Origin: Rhyacophila brunnea
Lineage: Eukaryota > Arthropoda > Insecta > Trichoptera > Rhyacophilidae
Direction: 5' to 3'
Assembly: GCA_022495005.1 (NCBI GenBank)
Contig: JAGYXB010001620.1
Location: 62,001-126,000, forward strand
Length of the DNA: 64,000 nucleotides
Shown: positions 1 through 12,600 of the stretch, piece by piece
How positions within the stretch are numbered: position 1 is the stretch's first letter
Layout of the letters: every line of letters starts with the position of its first letter
Position numbers and translations under genes: made by a program
Notes under the pieces: model-generated
What the model was told of the DNA's origin: nothing
Databases searched by the model: none
Seen by the model: the letters and a program-made list of their open reading frames with translations, nothing else

Positions 1-640
1 ATTAGAAATTTAAATCTAAGAAATTTTACTAAAAAGGGTGCTGGAGAATTACAAATCATTTTTTGCCGTGTTGTTTGTCTAAGCCCAAGGTATAGTTTAT
101 TGGCTTTCGATTTCAATGTGTAAAATCATTCTGATGATTTTCATATTTGGGGGGGGCAAGGCCCCCTGCCCCCCCCTGGGTGCGCCACTGACCTACGAAC
201 ATTTTACGGAACTTTAAACATCGACAATATAGACAACTTTTAAAAGTTGTTATTATAGTTCGGTTGGCAAGACTGAGCCCACTGACAGATGACAAAATTA
301 TATTAGTCTATGACAGCATAGACTAATATACTGATGACAGAAAGTGATAAAAAGACCCGAAAATTTAAATACGTGGTACCTATAAAAAGTTCTTAATACT
401 TGTAATTATTATGTTCTTTTTACGTTTAATTCTATAGTGTATGTACCTATGTTGCGTTGTTATAAATTCTATAAGTTATGCAATTTTTGTTCAATAAATG
501 AATAAATTAAATTAAAAATTTAATTTAATTTAATTAAAATTAAAATAACTGATATCAAATTTGTGAATTCGAAGTGATTGAGTGGTTATGCAAAGGTAAA
601 CAAATGAAATAAAAGAATACTATTTCTTGAAAACATTTCC
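1..640. other. Upstream region of the GPCR gene, repeat remnants
   Basis: No gene is visible. Around 140-190 there is a G/C-run stretch ending in CGCCACTG, resembling the end of a hAT-type element (CAGTGGCG... on the other strand); the rest of that element is not recognisable. At about 301-330 a short perfect hairpin (TATTAGTCTATG / CATAGACTAATA) occurs. The remaining DNA is AT-rich, with ATTAAATTTAAT-like runs at 500-545. A promoter for the downstream gene is expected here, but I see no distinctive core element I would commit to. Confidence 0.4.
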
Positions 641-3600
641 ATGATGCGTTTAAAAATAGCATTGGATCAAATTATAATACTAGTGTTGTGCAGTTTATAT
701 AATTTGTGTAAAAGTGAAGAGAGTGTATTAATGATATGTCCTAAAACTTTTACATTTCTACATAATGATAACAATTCCATCAGAATATGTGTTAAAGATC
801 AGGGTGAAACGACATATTTTGATCACGTCAATGATTGTCCTTGGAACTTTATGCCTTTGGCGTTTGATAATTTATATAAGTTCTTTATAGATGACATGCG
901 TGTATACAATTTAAATAGAGCATATTGGACTAATCGCATGAGAGAGTATGAAGAAGGACCGTTTATGTTGAAGAACTCATTCGTTTCCGATGATTTCGGT
1001 CTTAATGTTTTAATGGAGAATGACCCTATGAATGAGTCTAAAATGTGTGCTGTCTTTAATGTATCATCACGCACTTACCACGCCGTGGATTGTAAAGAAA
1101 GGTACTATAGTGTATGTAGTATTTCCTTATCAATGGGCTTCGTCGCTACTGATTCGTATAATATGTGCCCTTCTCAATCGTTACAATTCGGACCTCCATT
1201 CGCAACATGTCTTAAACATATTAAATTCAAACACGAAACGGATCATGCAGGATATACTTCATCAGAAGCTGCCGATATCTGCCGGAATGATTCCGGATAT
1301 CTTCTACAGCGAGGATATATTTACACGAACTATTTTGACTCTGAAGATGATGGAGTATCATTAATTGCTGAGTATCCAGTCGGCATCATAGGTGGCAAAG
1401 ATGGTGGTCATTGGCAGTTGATTCCATATAGTAATTATAGCAAGGTTAGTTGAATTCTAGTAATTATTTAGAATTTTATTATGCTACAGCCTTCGTTCAG
1501 AAATTTAGATCTTCTAGGTCAGTGTTCTTCAACCTTTTAACACCCATGGCCCCGTGAACATAGTAGAAATATGTCGCGGACCGGTATTAGCCAGAAATAA
1601 TAACCATTATAGATAGAATTTTATTTATTAAATCTTATGTTTTAAAATTACAACTTTTGATTAGTGCCTCATCCGCTGCTCCTTTGTGTAAGCAAATTTG
1701 ATATACGTGGTTGCAGCATTGTTTCTGAGAGACGAAATTCGATTTCTCGGTTTGGTTTTTATTACTGACATAGATGAAAAAGTCTTATCACATAAATAGG
1801 AAGTCGAAAAAATTACCAATAATCTTTATCAAGGGATATCCAAAATTGAGACAATGATTGCATTTTATGTCTGGACACCAGAGTTACATCAGAAGATAGC
1901 TCGATCAGCTTTTATTTTTCATGAGAATCAAGTGCGCATGATTTAATATCTTCCAAAAAAGGATTATTAATCCAGAGGTTACATAGATCTTAATTTTCAC
2001 TTTTCAGAGAAATATTTATTAAAATTTTCTGCTAACGCTTTTAAATGTTGACTTATGATATTGAATATGACTTTCTGGTTAATGTCAGCAGCATTCAAAA
2101 ATTCTCCCACCATTTTATCTAGTGCGAATTCCCCGAGTCGTGTAGCGATATAGTTGGTTGATAGCATGATGAAAGCTTTAGCGGACCGGTAATAAATTCT
2201 TGCGGACCGGTGCCGGTTCGCAGATCACCGGTTAAAGAACACTGTTCTAGGTTACTAAATGGACATAATTTGTACCATAACAAACATTACCTCCTACTAG
2301 TTTATGATAAGTGTAATTCAAGCATTATGGTAAGGTATTAAGGCTAAGTTTGGCTGAATAAATCTTTATAAAACAACTTATGGTACCTACTGTAGTTAAA
2401 TCTATCTTTTTATTTATACTTTGCATACATAGAAGCATGAAGTCTGATGAAATTACATTAAAAAAAACATAATGAAAATGTTTTTAAAACCCCTGCCGCC
2501 CTCCATGAAAGCTGGAACGGCCACTAGTGGGCGGTAGGGACCAGGTTGACTTCCCCTGATTTAAATAGCAAATTGATATTATGCTGTATTGGATTGTTAT
2601 CACGCGATTAACCTTTTTTTACATATTTTTTAGGTTCCAAGATTGAATTGGAGTGACACAAATGAATTGTCCAGCATAAGTTTACAAGGTACAACCTTCA
2701 ATGTAAGAGGAAAAAATCATAGATTTAAAAATTTCATTTGTGAATATCCTCCAAAACTTCCAAATGTTGTGCGTCTTTCTATTGAAAAAGTACCTGATAC
2801 CAGCAACACTAGTAAGCATATCTTTAAAATTATTATTTCAAAGTAAGTTAAATATATAGATACAGTAGGTACCACCTATGTTATATTATTATTATTTTAA
2901 GTTATACTTAAATGATAAATCCCCTAATCATTACTGGTGCCACACAAAAAATATTTCAGGCTGAGAATTTTATTTATTTATTTTAACAATCTAATCTAAT
3001 CTATCTAATCCAATCTAATACTATTATTATCCTACGGCTTTTTCCGTTTTGGCGAGTGATTGTGTGTCTTATATTTTGTCATGTCCGATAGGTTCAAAAA
3101 AAAAAATCCATTCCCTGATCGTTCTTTTTTTGAATACTGAAGTATGAAATATGTTTTAGAATTTTCTATTCGGATACTGTGATTTTTGATTGTTTCCCAA
3201 TAGGTTTTCGATTTGACACGCGACTTTATTTACCACGCACTCGATTGGGAAAAAAATCAGATGTTTGCCACACTGGATTAATATCATCCATATAGATTTT
3301 AAATTGTATTCTTTATTGTTGGTTTCTGATCAGCAAAAATGTCACAAGGGGTAAAAATTATGCCTGGGGCAACCGTCTGTGAGGATTGCATTCTCGAAGG
3401 CGACATCACAATCACTGGAGGAACGGTCATTCATCCAAGAGCAACAATTATTGCAGAAGGAGGCCCTATTATCATATCGGAATACTGCATTATTGAAGAA
3501 TATGCTACCATTATTCACAAACCATGCTTGGATGAGGCAACGCCAGGAGTTCAAAAACCACTTATTATCGGAGCCCATAATGTGTTTGAAGTTGGGTGTT

Positions 3601-6600
3601 ATGTGGAATCTTATTCTGGTCATATCGGAGAATGCAATGTTTTTGAATGCAAGTCAAAAGTAGGACCTAAAGTAATCATCGGAAGCGGTTGTGTCGTGGG
3701 TGCAAATTGGAAGAATCAACAATGACGGACAACACCATTGTCTATGGCACCGATCACATTATGAGAGAGACCATGGAGAAGCAGCCTTCGCAAATGTTGC
3801 AGTTAGATTTCTTGAGTAAAATATTACCAAACTATCACAAGCTCCGCAAGCCAAACATGCAGATTAAACGGCATCCATCTAAAACAGTTCCCGACATATA
3901 GTATTTAAGTTTATCAGATTAACTATTTTTATATGAGAAATAATATATATATATGTATGCAATTTTGCATACATATATATATTATATTTTGCACCCACGG
4001 TGGCCGCGCGGCTTAAGCGTTGGACTATAACGCCGTGGGTCCCTGATTCGAATCCTGGGTCTGGCAAGTACACATATTGTTTTTCAATTTGTGTCTGTCA
4101 GGGTATGGACCTAATAGGTTGAGCAAGTGGCTGACATCCATTTCTCGTAAAAAACAAAATCTGTTAATACAAACCTCTACTCTGTGGAGGCCCATATGAT
4201 CCTATTATTAGGATCGGACATGGTCGAAAGAAAAGAAGATCTTAAAATTAAAATGCATTTTTGACAGACTATTATTAATCGGATCGACTGATACACATAT
4301 TTTATTTTATTTAATCATGTTCCCGAGAGATTTTTAAAGCGAATTTTTTTGTATGGCTATTCTACTATTTTTTTTGAACCAATGAAAATTATATAAATTT
4401 AATTAGCTTATTTTAACCCAAAAATATTTAAAAGCCATTTAACAATAAATTGGTGGTATAATATGAACAGCAGGCCTGGATCAATTTACTCTCCTCGGTC
4501 CTATGTATTGTTATATTAATTATCAGAATTAGAGATATTATGTTTTTATTTATATCAATCACCAACCAGTTTCAATACTATATTATTTACTTTAACTCAT
4601 TTAGTGCTGACAACGCGACTGGCGCGTTTGCAATAGTTGGCCATTAGACATAATTAACATGATATTTAAATGTGATAATTAAAAATTAATTAACAGGTCA
4701 GCAGTGAACACACACTGCAAAACAATATATGATTTTTTTCTAGATCCGGAATCCGAACCCGTGACCCACAGCATTATAAGCCGACTCGGTAGCCGTAGGC
4801 GAACCTATCACGAGCGTTTAATATAAACATTGCATTAAAAGGTATTCGGTTGTCTTGGTTAGTGCAACTTGTCCCAGAATTAGTTACAAAAATCAACAAC
4901 AATTCAATAATACAAATATAAGATTAAATAACTAATGAAATAGGTATTAATGCATGAGCAAATTTATGAGCATTACTAGGACTTTTTCAAGCCAGATATT
5001 AGTTATAAGCAGTTGTGATGTGAAAATATTACAATTAATAATTTTCAATGTTGCAGGTTTTAAGGAAATATTGATATTGGAGCTTAGAGGAGACTTTGAT
5101 CCTAAAGTGTCATCGATTGATTGTTTTACGGATTCCAAAACATTTTACCGAGAATATGTTAAAATAAAATATATATCAGAAAATGAGTGTAAGACAATTA
5201 ATATATCATCAATATCATCATTCTACTTTGTCGATGGGACTGACGATGGGTATTATTGGTGTTCTTTTACGTCTCCATATTTCACGAACATTATTGAATC
5301 AAATAAAGTTTTATTTCTCCCAAATCGCAATAAATTGGATAATGTAAAAGCTTATTTACTGCAATTTCCCGAACACGACAATGGAAAAAATATGAGAGAT
5401 GTTATAGAAACATATTTTCCGTCAGCAAAATATAAGAGAGTGTATCAAAATAGATCAATCCTGATACATTCACAACCCCCGACTACAACCACTCAACATG
5501 GGTACATTGTTTTATATGAACGAAACCTTCAATCCTGCGGGGAATTGCCACATATCGAAATTAACAATGGTGAGTGTATTTAAACTATTTTATATGAGAT
5601 GATAAAGATGACCTAGCATTTCGCTAGTGGAGAACTACAAGGTTCTAAGTGTTTGTCCTTGACGAAACAAAAGTAACATTGAGGCAGCTTAGAACACGAC
5701 TTCATTGTTGAGTTTGTTTTCTCAAGGACGAACACTTAGAACCTTGTAGTATTAGGCTCGCGATTTAGATTACAGACCAAGACACGCGTCGATACCATGT
5801 CTAATAACCTTTTCAGAAATTTGTATTCTAAATTAAAGTATATTTTCTCATGAGTGTTTTCAAAATTATGTACGTTCAATAATTAGAATGGTAAATTCTT
5901 AAAAACCTGTGAATTATTCGTTGAATAAAAGAAATAATTCATTAAAATTATTAGCAAGTTCAAGTCAGTTACAACAGAAAATATTGGAGTGATCCGTGAC
6001 GTCGGTTAGTATAAATACTTTAATTTAGAATACATATTAAACCGATCGCCTACCACAACTCAATTTGGAGAGCGCTTATGAGCAGGTATTGAAAAGGTCA
6101 ATAGTTGAAATTTGTCACAATTAAGCATGGCAGTAAAGTTGTAGCATAGCGGTAATGCACAGAGCGCGATACCCATGAGACGCAGGTTCAATTCTTGCCG
6201 GGGGTGCCTTACTTTTATCAAAAAAGATTTTTTCTATTGGCCATATTTTTTCATGAGTGTTTTCAGAATTATGTATGTTCAATAATTAGAATGGTACATT
6301 CTTAAAATCATTCGTTGAATAAAAGAAATAGTTAAGTAAAACCATATTTATAAAAATAATAAATATAAGAATATAAAAAAGACTTAAAGAAATTGACAAT
6401 AATATTCAATTGCCATTATTTTAGAATAAGCTTTAATTATTTTGGTGAATGGAATATTACTTTTCCTTCTTCTTCATCAGGATCTCATAACTAATGATCG
6501 TGACCTGGACGATTTTGGCTGTTGCCAAACCATCTCAACGAGTTGGCATTAAATTTGTCAGTTGAACTTATGAATTGGTGCAACTATCTGAGGCATCCAA

Positions 6601-9600
6601 TGTTTGCTTTAATAGTCTACTGTCTGACGCAGCTTGCCTAATAGATAAGACAGCGCAGATAATACAAACGGACACTAACACTCCTAATAATCATGACCAT
6701 TAGGCCTCGCGTATTCGATAACTACTTGTAGATGATATGGGTCGCAATAACTCATAGTTATAGCTGTATCCCATGCCATAATCACTATTCTCAAAGTGTG
6801 GAGTATGAGAGTTAGGAAACTCTTCGTAAGCATGGTAAATATGGAAGTCAATGCCACCTGTTATATTTTGTTAGCATCCCTCTCCACCGCCTTAAAAATA
6901 TCTATTAAGCATTATTACAAATATTTTTTGAAAATGGAGCCCCCCTAACCTTTTTCCCTTTTGCGTGCTTGGTATATCATATTATGTTTAACACATTTGC
7001 GGACATGACGTCTATAAACGACATATATTGTGAGATGTGATATTACAAGACGTCTATTGACGTCCTGTAGATGTTATAGAAGTCGTATTTTGGATTAAAA
7101 CAATATGTTCCCTGCCACTTGTGTCACGGTGCGAACATATTTCTATTAGATAGTGTCGTATCTTAAGACTTAACTCACTTCTGTATAACTAAATCGAAAA
7201 TTTAAAAAATATTTTTGTCATATCACTAACATGTATTATTGATTAAATTAAGGCTATACTTCAGTTGAGGGATGGTCTAAAAAGATTGTGGCTAGGCGAT
7301 TCGCGGATTGTGCAAATCACACGTGCCGAACGAAATATAATTTGTCATAAAAATCCAACATGTGTCCATTTAATACTATGTTTATTGTTATATAACTAAT
7401 ATAATAAGTACATACGTAAAGTTTTTTAGTCATCTTTACACGATTTAAGGATATTTTCATCCGACGCCATGACAAAACAAATCGATGTGCAGACACCTCG
7501 ACTGTCGGTCTCCGATTGGCGACTAGTGAGAAATTTCGTCGCACCTACTTCTGAAAATTATTTGCCGTTTCACTGAAGTATGCTCTTAATAAAACGCAAT
7601 TTTTTTTTTGTACTTATATACTATTATTAAATAAAAAAGTGGAATAAGTACAAATTTTTTTTTTGCATTTTATTAATTTAATCAATAATACAAAGCAGTT
7701 CCACCATGTGTTGACAATTAACACAATAAAAGAAATTAGCCAAGATGTTGCACCGTGAGTGTAAAACCAAGGCATCAGCAAATTTTTGGATTTCGAGATT
7801 AAATGCAAAACAACTGCAAAAGTCGTGAACTTGATAATGTAAAAGTGAAGTAACTGAAAGAACATGCAATAGAATGTAGATAGAAACCAAATATTATGGT
7901 TTTTTTTTTAGAAACTCTATTTCCCCTAACAAAACGAAGACTTCAAACCCTAATATATCCAAAATATGTCTTTTGCAGATGCCTTGGTTTTACACTCACG
8001 GTGCGATTGTGTCCGCGAATGTATTGTATTATAAAATATACTTTTATATTATATTATAAAATGTGAGGATCTGAGATAGATAGGCCATATAACAAAAAAT
8101 CGAACACACTTATTTCTATAAAATTAAATAACGGTTTGTAAAATTCTCAATTTCGAATGTTGTATAAATCGCAATCATAGTAAATAACGATGGTGTATTT
8201 TAATATTCCGATGACTTGTTTGATGAACGTGATTTTTTAAATTAACTGATTTGTATAGGTACCTGTCTTGAGGCTAGGAGGGTATTAATAAAATTTATTC
8301 ATTTATTATAGAATGTTACTAATATTCAAATATGTATTTCCTTTTTCAGTGTCATCGTACTACACGTGTAAAGGAGATTATAATACTGGAGTATATTGGG
8401 AGTATACTGGCACAATCGATACTGCAACAGATTATAATTCTACTAAATTTACGTCAGACAATACAACTCCTGTAAGTAAACTATGAAATATCATCGTATT
8501 ACTAGGGAGATTTCTAAATGGAACAATATTTTAAAACGTATTACATACTTGAGGCGTCTAATTCCAAAAAGCGATAAGTCCACATTTGGTCAAAATCGAG
8601 AAAAAAATACACACGTATTCTTTGTATAACTTTACACAATATGTATTAATATATATATTCCAAAACGCAACATAACCCTACGAAAAAAAATATTTTAAGT
8701 CTCGATTTATTACAAAAAGCGCCAAGTCCGTGTTTCATATTATTTAAAGCTTGGTTGATTTTGCACGTGTTTAATTCAACCAATGAGGGAACGTTCAATA
8801 TTGAAAAGGGCGTACATGCCGTAGCATCTGGTAAACTTATGACAGTGCCACGGAAATATGTGCCTTATGCGGCGTAAATTAAAAAGTGAAGTACAAATAG
8901 CGCTATGTCCAATTTTATTTTGCCTATATTTATTACAAATTGCCATTTGGTTCTAATTTCGACATATAATACAACGGAGAAAATAATCTCACGTTAAAAC
9001 AAATAATTGGAGCTTGAAACATAAAAACGTTGTTTCCGAAAATATTGAATTGTGGACTTGTCGCTTTTTGTAATTAGACGCCTCACTTCATTGTAGCTGT
9101 CATGATTGGATACTTTATTACAATAAAATTATTAGTATTAGTCGCCAATTGTTTTATTAAAGGTATGTTCGAGCATATCAAACCAAACTGAATCATGTTC
9201 GCCCAATTTTGCGAGAACCCGATTTGCCAGTACCTACCTAAAATTAATTCAATAATTTATTTGCCTCTAAAACAGCAACATATTTATTGAAATATCAAAG
9301 GTACCTTACCTACCTATATTCCAGTAAAGGTTTTGAATGGTTTGACAAATAGATTCTGACGGGATGCGCATGCGTAGAAAGTAAACCGTAAATGGTTTGA
9401 GAGTTGACGTTTTTGGTTATCTGTTCTAGCAAGCATCTGATAGTCTATGCATCAGTAGCGAAGGGTGGAGGTAGGCTGTTATGATCCGCCATAAATAGTG
9501 GACATTAAACTTTCTTAGTCACATGTATTTGTTTTTCTTGACCTAAGACTACAATTTACAGATGGTGTTCATTAATTTTTAAAAATCAATTAAACCCTGC

Positions 9601-12600
9601 TTAAACCAAACCATACTAATTTTAGTATATTTTGGGCGATATGACAAAATTGTGCATACTTTTTCATTCATATTTATTTGTTTTCGTTGGATTAAGAATA
9701 CATACCTATTACACTTATTAATTGTTGGTCCATTTTTTTTAAAGCCCTGCTTAAATCAAATTATAATGTAGATAAATTCTATTCTATATAAAATATCCAA
9801 AGTTATGTATGATTTAATTGCATAATTTTAGATATTTTATAGATAGACGAGTATTGTTTGACTATTATCTATTATGGCGTGGGTTTCGCAAGGTTTAATC
9901 GAATTAAAAAAAACTAATAACACTATCTACACATTGTAGTAATAGTATTAGTTTAATGAAAACAAATACGTTTGATTGACAAAGTGTAGTGTGCACTATT
10001 TATGTCGGATCTTCACAGCCTACCTGGGCCCTTCACCACTACTATGCATCGGACCATTCTTGACAGTCAGATCAGGTTGATCAGCTTGACCTGAAATGTC
10101 AAATCGCTTCTGACAATCTGTCAAAGTGATAACAGTCCAGACAGGACCTAACCTATAAACGATATTAATCTATTATTTTCATAGGTAGGTACTGATATTT
10201 CGTATCTGTCATTTTATCGACATATTATTGCGTTACCTATGGACATTATAATATTTTTAGGATTAAGAAAAATTAAGATGATAAACACAGCATTCTTCGG
10301 CATTTAGTTACATGTGTTTTTTGAATGCCAACAAAATCACATAGACAAATTTGACGTGTTGCAATTGAGACTACCTAGTTTGTGTGTGTGACACGGCTAA
10401 AGACCATCAGCAAAATTTTGTAAATTTGGTTAATGATACAATATTGTATAAAAAGCTTTCTTATTTTTACCTTTCAGATATTTTTTGAAAAGCTTGAAAG
10501 TGTCATTAGCAGCTTTAATGCCATGCTTGAATCACCAGTACTGCCCGAAACCTTAGAAATTGCTGTGAATGAAATGAACATCCTGCTACTTGAAGATATC
10601 CAACTTCCTAAGATGCTAGCCAAAACTTTTGACAAAATTTTGGATGAGGTTGAGATTCCACAGGACAAAACGTACATCAAAGTAGTGCAATCGAACATAG
10701 CAGTATTATCCGTTAGGAGAAATGGGTTAGCTCCCATAGTCGGGATAAAAGTAAAAAGAATTGGAAAAGAAAGTATCAACGAGGACACGATTCAACCACT
10801 AACAGAAGGTCAGCATAAAATTTTTATTGTTTAAAACTTTATTAAATAAGACTAATCAATCGGCCAGGTCACATTTCGAAATAGTATTTGATAATTTGAC
10901 ATGTTAACATTCAATAAAGTTTATTTTGTCACATTGATACCGTGGCTTTTAGTCCTAGACTCCTTTGTTTTGGCAGTTTCAGTACACGGGTATTTAGTGG
11001 GCACTTCATGTCATTACAGATAAATGACGGCAGGCAAGTCAAGATAATTTTTTTAAATTTTATAAACTCTTTCTTTAAGCACCAAGGTGCATGGCTGCTA
11101 CATCAGTCCCGTATAACTTTGTTTCGGAACAAGGAAGTGTGGTAGATATGTACTAAAATCTTTTCATTATGACATGTTAATTGCGTCATATTGATATTGC
11201 ATAATATACATAACGGGAGGAGATGGGGTTACCCAAATCATACCTCAAAGCAGCACCGTCAGAATGCGTGTGTTGATCAGGTTTATAATTAAGCTTTATA
11301 AAAAAATGTAAGTGAATTTAGGTAGGTAGTGATTTTCATAATAATTCCTGAACCGGAGTGCCATTTTTATTTTTTCTACGAGATGGAGCGGAAATCTTGA
11401 GGATTTCACAAACCTGAGCCACGTTCCGGTCCATTTTAAGGGGTGCTTTTGCCTTTTATTGTATTTTCGTAATCATGATTACAAACTTTCCCATTAGTTA
11501 GCTTGAAAAATATTTTATTCAGTTATTTTATACACAGAGATATTTCCTATAGCATAATATTATACATTTAGATTTCCAGTGAAATTAAGTAGGTACCTAC
11601 CTACAAAAAACACAACTAAATTTGGATTTCAATTCACGATCTCTTCTTTATTCTATGACCAGTTTAGTGAATCAATTTAAGAAAAAAGACAATCCTACAT
11701 AATATTATTTTAAAATCTCAAAAAACACACATTACAAAAAACCAAGTAAACAAGGCCGACCAAGTGTTATTGAAATATCCGGGCGAGAGATTCCCCAATT
11801 GAACTATTGTCCCACCATCATCGGCAATTAATTGAACTAGCTACGACTCATGCAGATATCCGCATCATCAGAAGCATGGCCCCCACATCTTGAAGCGGGC
11901 CCCCAGGCCAGGATCTTTGGCGGGGCCCCCTACCATTCGCTAGGGTTAAAGGCAGTGGGGCTTTTTACAGAATCGTTTTCTAAATGTTGTTTCAGGTCAA
12001 ATTAAGGGTATTTGGTGTATGTTTTTAGTGATTTCTGTATTGTTCAATAAATGCACTTGAATTATGGAGTTAACGAGTATAGACACAGTAATCAAAAATT
12101 GCATCAAATAACTAAACATTTTAAAATGTTAAGACTCTACAAATAAAATAGTGCCTTTTTCCCCATTAGGGTAAATTTGTTATTTGTGTTTATCTCACTT
12201 ATCTGGTCGACCCGCCATGCCGGGCCCCCAGGCTAGAGCCCTGTCAGCCCACCCTTGTGGGGGTCATGATTAGAAGTATCGCAAAACTTCGCCAATGTGA
12301 AGCCACGAACTTATTGATTTATTCGAGAATGGTATTAATAATACGGCTCTTAGGTGGCGCTAGGCGTAAACCAAATTTAGTTGTGATGTCTTTTTATAAT
12401 TATGAATAACTGTGGTTATTTATTTTTTATTCAATACAGAATACCCACAAGCTTTAAGAGTATTAGATGCTCACTATTGCTAATACATACGGGGATAAAC
12501 AAGTCAACCTGTGTCAGCATATTGATCGTCGATATTAAATATCCATTTTCCGTAGTGTCCAATTATGGCAAACTCAGTAAATAGCTGACTGCAATGATAA

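Noticed and set aside
3879..4073. Recurrent short frames starting MYLPDPGFE
   Set aside because: They are translations of the SINE family 1 tRNA-like head in several copies, not proteins.
4954..5056. Upstream extension of GPCR exon 3 as coding (frame opens at 4954)
   Set aside because: TTTTCAATGTTGCAG at 5056 is a good acceptor, and the phase from the 2812 donor fits it; the upstream part is probably intron read through.
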